Part shown: piece by piece, positions 23,819 to 31,461 of the stretch
Numbering within the stretch: position 1 is the stretch's first letter
Layout of the letters: each line of letters begins with the position of its first letter
Assembly (NCBI RefSeq): GCF_036345995.1
Contig: NZ_CP107796.1
Coordinates: forward strand, 2,170,001-2,234,000
Direction of reading: 5' to 3'
Length of the DNA stretch: 64,000 nt
Origin: Streptomyces sp. NBC_00557
GTDB taxonomy: Bacteria; Actinomycetota; Actinomycetes; Streptomycetales; Streptomycetaceae
Notes under the pieces: model-generated
The model's database searches: none
What the model was told of the DNA's origin: nothing
Seen by the model: the letters and a program-made list of their open reading frames with translations, nothing else
Translations under genes and position numbers: made by a program

Positions 23819-23923
23819 CGGCCTTTCCCCGCCTCGCGGCCTTTCCCCGCCTCGTGTCCTTCCCCCCGGCCATCCCGCAGGCAACGCGGGCCAGGCACCC
23901 CCCCTGGCGGCGGTCGGCGGTCC

Positions 23924-26215
23924 TCAGTTCCCCGGCGTCTGGTGCTGGGCGCGGGCCACGTCGTACACGCCCGGGACGTCTCGCATGGCGCGCATCACGG
24001 ACGGGAGGTGGGCGGCGTCGGGGAGCTGGAGGGTGTAGGTGTGCCGGACCCGCTGCTGGCTGGGCGGTTCCACGGTGGCCGAGACGATGTCGGCGCCCGC
24101 CGAGGAGATCGCCTCGGTGAGGTCGGCGAGCAGATGGGGGCGGCCGAACGATTCAGCGACCAGGGTGACCCGGCACTCGGTGGTGTCCCCCCAGCGCACA
24201 CCGATCTCCGCGCGCCCCTTGCTCTTCATGTGCGTCACCGCGGCGCACTCCACCCGGTGCACGGTCACCACTCCCCCGCGCACCGCGAAGCCGGTGATCT
24301 CGTCCGGTGGCACGGGGGTACAGCATCCCGCGAGCCGTACGGAAGCGCCCGGCCGGTCGACGAGGACGTCGGGGCGCCGGGGGCGGGCGGGCTCGGCGCC
24401 CGGCGCCGGAGCGGCGCCGGTGCGCGCACCGGTCAGCGGGTGCTGCGCGGCATCGGCGCGCGCGCCGGTCGCGGGGCGCGGACCCGTCGTGGAGCGCGTA
24501 CCGGTCGCGGGGCGTGGCGCTGCGACGCGCTCGGCCGGTTCGGTGCGGGGGTCGGCCGTGTCGTCCGTCCCGGCGCCGCCGCCGGGGTGGGTGGCCAGCC
24601 AGCGCTGGATGGCGATGCGGGCGGCCGGGGTGTGGGCGTGCTCCAGCCATTCGCGGGAGGGCTCGGAGGCGGGGTCCTGCCCCATGAGGAGCTGGACCGT
24701 GTCGCCGTCCTTCAGGACGGTGCTGAGGGTGGCCAGGCGGCCGTTGACGCGTGCACCGATGCAGGCGTGCGCGTCCTCGCCGTACTGGGCGTAGGCGGCG
24801 TCCACGCAGGTGGCGCCCTCGGGCAGGCCGAGGGTGCCGCCGTCGGGGCGGAAGACGGTGATCTCGCGGTCCTGGGCGAGGTCCTCGCGCAGGGTGGACC
24901 AGAAGGTGTCGGGGTCGGGTGCGGCCTGCTGCCAGTCGAGGAGGCGGGAGAGCCAGCCGGGGCGGGTGGGGTCGGCACGCTCGCCGTCGGTGGGGGCGTC
25001 GGAGGCGGGGGCGTCGGAGGCCGCGGCGTAGGGGTTGCCGAGGGCGATGACACCGGCCTCGGCGACCTTGTGCATCTGGTGGGTGCGGATGAGGACTTCG
25101 ACGACCTGCCCGTCGGGGCGGGCGACGGCGGTGTGCAGCGACTGGTACAGGTTGAACTTGGGTACGGCGATGAAGTCCTTGAACTCCGAGACGACCGGCG
25201 TCATACAGGTGTGCAGTTCGCCGAGGACGCCGTAGCAGTCGGCGTCCTCGTTCACCAGCACGAGCAGGCGGCCGAAGTCGGTGCCGCGCAGCTGCCCGCG
25301 TTTGCGGGCGACGCGGTGGACGGAGACGAAGTGCCGGGGGCGGATGAGGACTTCGGCCTGCAGGCCGGCCTCGCGCAGCACTCCGCGCATCTCGTCGGCG
25401 ACCTCCGCGAGCGGGTCGTCGCCGCGGGCGGCGTTCTCGGCGATCAGTTCGCGGGTGTGCTCGTACTCCTCGGGGTGGAGGATGGCGAAGACCAGGTCCT
25501 CCATCTCGGTCTTCAGGGCCTGCACGCCGAGGCGTTCGGCGAGCGGGATGAGGACGTCGCGGGTGACCTTGGCGATCCGTGCCTGTTTCTCGGGGCGCAT
25601 CACGCCGAGGGTGCGCATGTTGTGCAGGCGGTCGGCGAGTTTGATCGACATCACGCGCACGTCGTTGCCGGTGGCGACGAGCATCTTGCGGAAGGTCTCC
25701 GGCTCGGCGGCGGCGCCGTAGTCGACCTTCTCCAGTTTCGTGACCCCGTCGACGAGATAACGGACCTCCTCGCCGAACTGTTCCCGCACCTGATCAAGCG
25801 TCACATCGGTGTCCTCGACGGTGTCGTGGAGCAGCGAGGCGGTCAAGGTCGTGGTCTCGGCGCCGAGTTCGGCGAGGATCAGGGTCACCGCGAGCGGGTG
25901 GGTGATGTACGGCTCGCCGCTCTTGCGCATCTGGCCGCGGTGCGAGGACTCCGCGAGGACGTAGGCGCGGCGCAGCGGGTCGAGGTCGGCGTCGGGGTGG
26001 TGGGCGCGGTGTGCCTCCACGACGTGGCTGATCGCGTCGGGCAGCTTGCCGCGGACGGCGGGGCCGAGCAACGCGGCCCGGCCGAGCCTCCGCAGGTCGA
26101 TCCGGGCCCGGGATTTCCTGCGGTCCGCTCTGGGCACCGCGGGGGCGGTGGCCGCCGCGGACGCCGTGGGCGCTACCGGGCCAGGACTCGCGGGGTTCGT
26201 GGCCTCCGCACTCAT
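23924..26215 (-). CDS. rshA: RelA/SpoT homologue (RshA-type (p)ppGpp synthetase/hydrolase)
   Basis: A 763-residue RSH protein controlling the alarmone (p)ppGpp. The HD hydrolase motif HDTVED is at residues 130-135. The synthetase region keeps EFKDFIAVPKFNLYQSLHT and VEVLIRT, but the usual Tyr-Asp-Leu-x-Gly-x-Arg strand is TDFGRLLVLV and the HWKYK motif is replaced by ALGNPY. A TGS domain (TVFRPDGGTLGLPEGAT), an 80-residue Ala/Thr/Gly-rich linker, the Cys-rich block AGCCTPV and a C-terminal ACT domain follow. The start is ATG at 26213-26215 with GGAGG 5 bases upstream. S. coelicolor has such a second RSH beside its main relA. The synthetase changes suggest a hydrolase-biased enzyme. Confidence 0.92.
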   Translation of the reverse strand: MSAEATNPASPGPVAPTASAAATAPAVPRADRRKSRARIDLRRLGRAALLGPAVRGKLPDAISHVVEAHRAHHPDADLDPLRRAYVLAESSHRGQMRKSGEPYITHPLAVTLILAELGAETTTLTASLLHDTVEDTDVTLDQVREQFGEEVRYLVDGVTKLEKVDYGAAAEPETFRKMLVATGNDVRVMSIKLADRLHNMRTLGVMRPEKQARIAKVTRDVLIPLAERLGVQALKTEMEDLVFAILHPEEYEHTRELIAENAARGDDPLAEVADEMRGVLREAGLQAEVLIRPRHFVSVHRVARKRGQLRGTDFGRLLVLVNEDADCYGVLGELHTCMTPVVSEFKDFIAVPKFNLYQSLHTAVARPDGQVVEVLIRTHQMHKVAEAGVIALGNPYAAASDAPASDAPTDGERADPTRPGWLSRLLDWQQAAPDPDTFWSTLREDLAQDREITVFRPDGGTLGLPEGATCVDAAYAQYGEDAHACIGARVNGRLATLSTVLKDGDTVQLLMGQDPASEPSREWLEHAHTPAARIAIQRWLATHPGGGAGTDDTADPRTEPAERVAAPRPATGTRSTTGPRPATGARADAAQHPLTGARTGAAPAPGAEPARPRRPDVLVDRPGASVRLAGCCTPVPPDEITGFAVRGGVVTVHRVECAAVTHMKSKGRAEIGVRWGDTTECRVTLVAESFGRPHLLADLTEAISSAGADIVSATVEPPSQQRVRHTYTLQLPDAAHLPSVMRAMRDVPGVYDVARAQHQTPGN

Positions 26216-26498
26216 GGGCACCTCCGGCTCGTGGACCGGCGGACGGGGCCCCAGGGCGTACGCGGCTCAGGGATGGCGACGTTCCCCCGTCCGTGCCGGT
26301 GCTTGATGCTATCGAGCCCACCACGCGCGACCGACCGCCTCTCGCCGAGCGTGAAACGGATCACCCATTCGAGCGAAGAGATCGATGTTTAGGATTTGCG
26401 CCAACCACCCAGGGGCCGCCCCTCGTTCCACCGGCCCCCGGCCAACGGAAACCGCTGATACGGGACCTGAGGACGTCCTTCGGGCCGGTCGCTTCGGA

Positions 26499-27368
26499 TC
26501 AGCGGAGGGCGCTTTCCAGCCAATCTCCGTCGATCTCGCCCTCGGCGACGATCACGGCGGGTCCGGTCATCTCGATCTCGCCGTCGGGCCGTTCGGTGAT
26601 GGTCAGACGGCCGCCGGGCAGGTCGACGGTGTACGTGACCGGGGTGCCGGTGGCCGCCGGGTCGGCGCCGTCGCGGCGGGCCGCGGCCACGGCGACCGCG
26701 CACGCGCCCGTGCCGCACGAACGGGTTTCGCCGGAGCCGCGCTCGTGCACGCGCATGGCGACATGGCGGGGGCCGCGGTCGACGACGAACTCGACGTTGA
26801 CCCCGTCCGGGTACGCGGACGCCGGGCTGACCGGCGGCGGGCTGTAGAGGGTGCCGGCCTGCGCAAGGTCGTCCACGAAGGCGACCGCGTGCGGGTTGCC
26901 CATGTTCACGTTCCGCGCGGGCCAGCTGTGCTCGCCGACGCTCACCGTGACCTCGCCCTCCGGCAGCCGGGCGCGGCCCATACCGACGGTGATGTCGCCG
27001 TCCTTGGCGATGTGGACGGTCTTCACGCCCGCGCGCGTGGCGATCGCGAGGTCGCCCTGGCCCACATGACCGGCGTGCTGGAGGTAGCGCGCGAACACAC
27101 GAACGCCGTTGCCGCACATCTCGGCGACCGAGCCGTCGCCGTTGCGGTAGTCCATGAACCACTCGGCCTCGGCCGCCATCGCCCGGGCCTCCGGGTGGGC
27201 GGCGGACCGCACCACGTGCAGCACCCCGTCCCCGCCGATGCCGGCGCGGCGGTCGCACAGGGCGGCGACGGCGGCCGGGCTCAGGTCGAGGGCGTTCTCC
27301 GGGTCCGGGACGATCACGAAGTCGTTCTCGGTGCCGTGACCCTTGAGGAAGGGGATCGGTGTGCTCAT
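26499..27368 (-). CDS. dapF: Diaminopimelate epimerase
   Basis: A 289-residue cytosolic enzyme that interconverts LL- and meso-diaminopimelate for lysine and peptidoglycan synthesis (Streptomyces cell walls use the LL form, so the balance matters). The two catalytic cysteines are visible: Cys85 in EMCGNGVR and Cys218 in RSCGTGAC. The N-terminal KGHGTENDF block is typical. The start is ATG at 27366-27368, with GAGGA directly before it. It lies between rshA (283 bp downstream) and a membrane-protein gene, from which it is separated by a 290-bp repeat array. Confidence 0.96.
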   Translation of the reverse strand: MSTPIPFLKGHGTENDFVIVPDPENALDLSPAAVAALCDRRAGIGGDGVLHVVRSAAHPEARAMAAEAEWFMDYRNGDGSVAEMCGNGVRVFARYLQHAGHVGQGDLAIATRAGVKTVHIAKDGDITVGMGRARLPEGEVTVSVGEHSWPARNVNMGNPHAVAFVDDLAQAGTLYSPPPVSPASAYPDGVNVEFVVDRGPRHVAMRVHERGSGETRSCGTGACAVAVAAARRDGADPAATGTPVTYTVDLPGGRLTITERPDGEIEMTGPAVIVAEGEIDGDWLESALR

Positions 27369-27479
27369 TCCTCGATCGTACGGGGTCGCAGCGCCGGGCT
27401 GGCCGATGGGAGGCGGGGTGGCCGCGGTGGTGGAGGCCGCGGCCCGGCGGGGGTCGATCGCGCAGTTCCCCGCGCCCCC

Positions 27480-27769
27480 TTCGGGCCCCGCGCCCCTTCG
27501 GGTCCCGCGCGGCTTCGGGTCCCCGGGTTCCTTCGGACCCTGCGCCGTTTCGCGTCCCCCGCGCCCTTCGGGTCCCGCGCGGCTTCGGGTCCCCGGGCTC
27601 CTTCGGACCCTGCGCCGTTTCGGGTCCCCGCGCTCCTCCGGATCCTGCGCCGTTTCGCGTCCCCGCGCCCTTCGGGTCCGGCGCGGCTTCAGGTCACACG
27701 CAGTTTCGCGTCCCGCGCGGATTTGGATCCCCCCGCTGCTCAGCGGTCCCGCACCGCTTCGTGCCCAGC
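27480..27769. repeat. 17/18-bp tandem repeat array, 16 copies
   Basis: Sixteen units of 17 or 18 bp, mostly beginning TTCGGGTCCC or TTCGGACCC, run from 27480 to 27757, then a partial unit to 27769. Units 2-5 and 6-9 form a near-identical 70-bp higher-order duplication. The preceding bases (CGCAGTTCCCCGCGCCCC) match, as I recall it, a common Streptomyces intergenic hairpin element, so the array may have grown from one. It fills the gap between the membrane-protein stop (27771) and dapF. Confidence 0.9.
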
Positions 27770-27770
27770 T

Positions 27771-28601
27771 CTAGCGGAGCCTTGCGACGCGCCACACCGC
27801 GAGGACGACCACCACGGCCACCAGGAGGACGTATCCGAGGACGACCCGCCAGTCGGGGCGGCGGCCGGAGCCCCGGGCGGGCAGGCCGGGCCAGGTGTAG
27901 CCCACGCGGCGGGCGGCCATCATGCCCCAGCCGGCGGCGCAGGAGCAGATCAGCAGGCCGAGCATGGCGATGACGGCGCCGCTGTCACCGAAGTCGAAGG
28001 CGAGCGGGAAGGCGAACATCAGGGAGCCGACGGCGGACAGTCCCACGATGGGGGCGAGCTGCCACAGGCGCAGCCTGCGCTGCGGACGCAACTCGACCTC
28101 GACCTTCGGACCGTCGGAGTACATCTCCTCCGGCTCGGGCCCGTCGTCCGTCACTCCGTCCGGCACCTCGTCGGGGCCGTCGTCGGCCAGCCGGACTCCG
28201 CTCAGGGGCTCCTCGCCCAGCCGCGAGTCACCCAGGGGCTCCTCGCCCAGCCGGGAATCCCCCAGGGACTCGTCGCCCAGCCGGTCCTCGGCATGCCGCT
28301 GCTCGATCACGCGGGCCTCGGCGCGACGGACCTCCACGTGACGGTCCTCCGCGCGACGGTCTTCGGCGGGACGGCCGTCGGCCAGGCCGCTGCGCTCCGT
28401 GTCCAGGCGGCCTCCGGACAGCCGGTTCCCGCCCGGCCGGTCTCCGTTCCGCCGCTCTTCGGCCAGGTTCCGGCGGTCTTCGGCCAGACCGCCCTCGGCC
28501 GGGCAGTCGTCGGTCGGACGGCCGCCGCGCGGGTCCGGTTCGTCACCGGCGGTGGTGACATGCTCGGCACTGTGTGCGGTGTCGCGAGGGCCGGCCTCCA
28601 T
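27771..28601 (-). CDS. Membrane protein with charged repeat-rich N-terminus
   Basis: A 276-residue protein without a family I recognise. The first 165 residues are hydrophilic, Arg/Asp/Glu-rich and repetitive, including LGDSRLGEEP copies encoded by a 30-bp DNA repeat near 28202-28290. The C-terminal 110 residues hold three hydrophobic helices (about residues 178-200, 205-225 and 252-270). The start chosen is ATG at 28599-28601 with GGGAGGG 9 bases upstream; a GTG two codons earlier is possible. It is the gene between miaA and dapF, a position often filled by an unnamed membrane protein in Streptomyces. The cytoplasmic repeat arm may be disordered. Confidence 0.75.
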   Translation of the reverse strand: MEAGPRDTAHSAEHVTTAGDEPDPRGGRPTDDCPAEGGLAEDRRNLAEERRNGDRPGGNRLSGGRLDTERSGLADGRPAEDRRAEDRHVEVRRAEARVIEQRHAEDRLGDESLGDSRLGEEPLGDSRLGEEPLSGVRLADDGPDEVPDGVTDDGPEPEEMYSDGPKVEVELRPQRRLRLWQLAPIVGLSAVGSLMFAFPLAFDFGDSGAVIAMLGLLICSCAAGWGMMAARRVGYTWPGLPARGSGRRPDWRVVLGYVLLVAVVVVLAVWRVARLR

Positions 28602-28708
28602 CGCCACGCGCCCTCCCAACTAGGCTCCACTTGGTCGATCGAAGCTCGATGATGGCACGGCGCCGAAGGCAGCGATGACCGGCGGCGCATCCCGATGCCA
28701 TGACGTGA

Positions 28709-29647
28709 TCAGGCTGTAACCGGTCGTTCGACCAACGCCAGGGCCTGGTGCGGAAGTTCCCCGCGGTCCGCCACGGCCCCGCTCAGCCAGTGCACCCGGG
28801 GATCGCGCCTGAACCACGAATCCTGACGGCGCGCGAAGCGCTTGGTCGCACGCACGGTCTCGGCCCGCGCTTCCGCTTCCGTGCACTCCCCGGCGAGCGC
28901 CGCCAGCACCTGCTGGTAACCCAGCGCACGCGACGCCGTGCGCCCCTCGCGCAACCCCTGCGCTTCCAGGGCGCGCACCTCGTCCACGAGACCGGCCTCC
29001 CACATCCGGTCGACGCGGCGCGCGATGCGCTCGTCCAGTTCCGGACGGGCCACGTCGACCCCGATCTGGACGGTGTCGTACACGGAGTCGTGGCCCGGCA
29101 GGTTCGCGGTGAAGGGCCGCCCGGTGATCTCGATCACTTCCAGTGCCCGGACGATACGGCGGCCGTTGCTCGGCAGGATCGCGCGGGCGGCCTCCGGGTC
29201 GGCGGCGGCCAGCCGGGCGTGCAGCGCGCCGGAACCGCGCAGCGCCAGCTCCTCCTCCAGGCGGGACCGGACCACGGGGTCGGTGCCGGGGAACTCCAGG
29301 TTGTCGACGGCCCCACGGACGTAGAGGCCGGAGCCGCCGACCAGGATGGGCCACCGGCCCTCGGCGAGCAGTGCGTCGATCCGGGCGCGGGCCAGCTTCT
29401 GGTACTCGGCGACGGAGGCGGTGACGGTGACGTCCCAGATGTCGAGCAGATGGTGCGGGACGCCGCCGCGCTCCTCGGGTGTCAGCTTGGCGGTGCCGAT
29501 GTCCATCCCTCGGTACAGCTGCATGGAGTCCGCGTTGACGACCTCCCCGCCGAGCTGCTGGGCGAGGAAGACGCCGAGATCGGACTTTCCGGCCGCGGTG
29601 GGTCCGACGACGGCGATGACGCGGGGGGTGGAGGGTGCACTGCTCAC
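28709..29647 (-). CDS. miaA: tRNA dimethylallyltransferase
   Basis: A 312-residue enzyme that adds a dimethylallyl group to N6 of A37 in tRNAs reading UNN codons. The P-loop GPTAAGKS is at residues 15-22, followed by DSMQLYRGMDIGTAK near residue 45 and the FARRQDSWFRRD tRNA-contact block near residue 275. The start is GTG at 29645-29647, giving the usual length; the frame extends upstream without a signal. MiaB, which methylthiolates the same nucleotide, is encoded 1.8 kb upstream on the same strand, so both steps of ms2i6A synthesis lie in this neighbourhood. Confidence 0.96.
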   Translation of the reverse strand: MSSAPSTPRVIAVVGPTAAGKSDLGVFLAQQLGGEVVNADSMQLYRGMDIGTAKLTPEERGGVPHHLLDIWDVTVTASVAEYQKLARARIDALLAEGRWPILVGGSGLYVRGAVDNLEFPGTDPVVRSRLEEELALRGSGALHARLAAADPEAARAILPSNGRRIVRALEVIEITGRPFTANLPGHDSVYDTVQIGVDVARPELDERIARRVDRMWEAGLVDEVRALEAQGLREGRTASRALGYQQVLAALAGECTEAEARAETVRATKRFARRQDSWFRRDPRVHWLSGAVADRGELPHQALALVERPVTA

Positions 29648-29828
29648 CGCACCAGTCTCGCAAACCTCCAGGCGGTGCCTCGAACGAGTTACGTGACGGG
29701 TCGGATCCCTGATCGTTGCCCGTGCGGATACCGCCATCCGGATCACCGGAGGCGGTGACCCGGGCGGCGCAACCGTACGCACCGGGTGACGCGGGAATTC
29801 GCCCGCACGAGTACCGTATGGAGTGGAT

Positions 29829-30122
29829 ATGGGCGTTTTTGCACGACTCCTCGGCAGGTCGAAGACGGCTCCGGAGGCGTCGGCCGCCGAGGCGCAGACC
29901 GGCGCGGAGCCGGACGGGGCCGAGGCGGAGGAAACCGAGTCGGCTCAGGCCGAGGCGGCGGGCACGACGGAGGCGAAGGGTTCGGCCGGGGACACCGGCG
30001 AGGACGCGGCGGAGCGCTGCGGCACCGCCGCGGACGACGCGTCCGACGGCTCCGGCATCCCCAGGCAGCAGTCCGCCGAGGAGGCCGCCGACAACGAGTC
30101 CGGCGAGGGCGCCCGCAGGTAA
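29829..30122 (+). CDS. Small acidic hypothetical protein
   Basis: A 97-residue protein opening with a short basic amphipathic stretch (MGVFARLLGRSK) and continuing as an Ala/Glu/Asp-rich low-complexity acidic tail with a single Cys. The start is ATG at 29829 with GGAG 7 bases upstream, and a promoter-like TACCGT lies at 29812-29817. Streptomyces homologues are conserved here and some carry the name gliding motility protein, which I would not trust as a function. It is 24 bases ahead of the MT0933-type antitoxin gene, so the two are probably co-transcribed. The amphipathic start might bind membrane or a basic partner. Confidence 0.65.
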   Translation: MGVFARLLGRSKTAPEASAAEAQTGAEPDGAEAEETESAQAEAAGTTEAKGSAGDTGEDAAERCGTAADDASDGSGIPRQQSAEEAADNESGEGARR

Positions 30123-30146
30123 CCGCCCCGCGAGGGAAGGTGGACC

Positions 30147-30431
30147 ATGGGTCTGATGGACAACATGAAGGCCAAGCTCGGCCCGGCCAGGGACAAGGTG
30201 TCGGACCTGGCGCGACAGCACGGGGACAAGGTCCAGCACGGCATCGACAAGGCCGCGAAGGCCGTGGACGAGCGGACCAAGGGGAAGTACAGCGACAGGA
30301 TCCAGGCGGGCACCGGGAAGGCCAAGGAGGCGTTCGACCGCCTCGCGCACAAGGAAGGCCCCGGCACGGCGACGGGCCCCGGCCGGCCGACGAGCCCCAC
30401 CCCGCCGGAGGGACCGCCACCGGCTTCCTGA
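30147..30431 (+). CDS. MT0933-like antitoxin family protein
   Basis: A 94-residue small protein rich in Lys and Ala, matching the family named after M. tuberculosis MT0933 (antitoxin-like): MDNMKAKLGPARDKV, then DKAAKAVDERTKGKYSDRI. The helical N-terminal 65 residues are followed by a Pro/Gly/Thr-rich tail. The start is ATG at 30147 with GGAAGG upstream. No toxin gene is adjacent: the neighbours are a small acidic protein on the same strand and a convergent LigB-like gene. In Streptomyces this family is often found without a toxin, so an antitoxin role here is only a family label. Confidence 0.8.
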   Translation: MGLMDNMKAKLGPARDKVSDLARQHGDKVQHGIDKAAKAVDERTKGKYSDRIQAGTGKAKEAFDRLAHKEGPGTATGPGRPTSPTPPEGPPPAS

Positions 30432-30463
30432 GTCTCGCAACGGCATGCTCACCAAGGGCATGC

Positions 30464-30515
30464 GGAACGGCGGACGGCCGCGGAGCCGGTGTGCTCCGCG
30501 GCCGTCCGCCGTTCC
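30464..30515. terminator. Strong terminator after the antitoxin-like gene
   Basis: A perfect 23-bp stem, left arm 30464-30486 and right arm 30493-30515, with loop CGGTGT. It lies between convergent genes and can act on both strands. Confidence 0.88.
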
Positions 30516-30571
30516 GTTCCGCACCCCGCAGCCGACAGCCCTCAACCTCCAGGACCCCTGGCCCGCAACCG

Positions 30572-31321
30572 CTAGGACCAAGTGGCCACTACATACCCCA
30601 CGCCGTACGGCGCGTCCTCGTACAGCAGGGAGCCGGTGAGGGCCGTGTCCTGCGCGGCGCCGGCCAGGATCTGCCAGGGGGCCCGGCCGGAGGCCTTCAG
30701 TTCGTGCGCCAGGGCGGGGTCGAGCGCCTGGAGGGCCGGGACGTCCGCCGTGCCCAGCGCCCGCGCGACCTCCGCGTCGAAGGGCGCCGCCCGCTCGTCC
30801 AGGTAGCCCGGAGCCTTGACCGTCCGGCACGCGCTGGCGTCTCCCATCACCAGCAGCGCCACCCGCTCCGCCCGGGCGCCGGTCTCGCGGCCGGCTTCGG
30901 CGCACCGCTCGGGCGTCAGCGACTCCTCGACCCCGAGCCCCTCGATCGGGGCATCGGCCCAGCCGGTCCGCTCCAGCAGCCACGCGCCGACGGCCAGCGA
31001 CGGCGGCAGCTCACGCTCGGAGGGCTCGAAGGGCTCGGAGGGCTCGGAGGGCTCGGAGCCGGTGTACCCGGCGGAGCCCAGCCGTACCCGCACGTCGACC
31101 CCGAACCCGCGGAAGGATCCCGGAGTGCCCTGCGGGAATGTTCCGCCCCCGCTCTCCCCGCCGGGCCCGACGACCACCAGAAGGTCCGGACGGGCGGCCG
31201 CGAGCACGCCCAGCGCGTCGGAGCACGCCGAGCGCGCGGCGTCCATCTCGGGAGCGGCGCCCGCGGCCACCTCGGGCACGAGCAGCGGAGGGCACGGACA
31301 GACAGCGGCGGCGACAAGCAT
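30572..31321 (-). CDS. LigB-superfamily (class III extradiol dioxygenase-like) protein
   Basis: A 249-residue protein whose fold signature follows the LigB/MEMO group: LVAAAVCPCPPLLVPEVA at the N-terminus, LLVVVGPG near residue 46, and LLVMGDASAC near residue 153. Family enzymes bind iron through His residues; here the first His position (usually HPP) reads CPCPP, so metal binding may be altered or lost. Residues 90-104 are a Ser-Glu-Pro repeat encoded by 9-bp units (31018-31057). The start is ATG at 31319-31321, without a clear ribosome site. It sits 140 bp downstream of miaB, probably in the same transcript. The function is unknown. Confidence 0.7.
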   Translation of the reverse strand: MLVAAAVCPCPPLLVPEVAAGAAPEMDAARSACSDALGVLAAARPDLLVVVGPGGESGGGTFPQGTPGSFRGFGVDVRVRLGSAGYTGSEPSEPSEPFEPSERELPPSLAVGAWLLERTGWADAPIEGLGVEESLTPERCAEAGRETGARAERVALLVMGDASACRTVKAPGYLDERAAPFDAEVARALGTADVPALQALDPALAHELKASGRAPWQILAGAAQDTALTGSLLYEDAPYGVGYVVATWS

Positions 31322-31461
31322 GATCGGCAGGGTACGCCGTACGACGGCCGCCGGCCGAGACGGTCCGCGAGGGGCACGCCGGTCGGGCCGATGACGCGAG
31401 CACGTCCTCGTCACCCTCGCCGGCGCGCCCTGGCGGTCTGCCGCCGGGCGGCCGAAGGCGG

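Noticed and set aside
23942..26392. An 816-codon plus-strand frame over rshA
   Set aside because: It mirrors the rshA codon pattern and shows no domain; rshA is certain.
23635..27769. Tandem arrays considered as CRISPR
   Set aside because: The units are contiguous with no unique spacers and no cas genes are present.
27343..27774. A plus-strand frame across the 17/18-bp repeat array
   Set aside because: Its repetitive Pro/Gly/Arg/Ser translation only reflects the DNA repeat; unit lengths of 17 and 18 bp do not keep a frame.
30147..30431. A complete toxin-antitoxin module
   Set aside because: Only the antitoxin-family label is supported; neither neighbour resembles a toxin.
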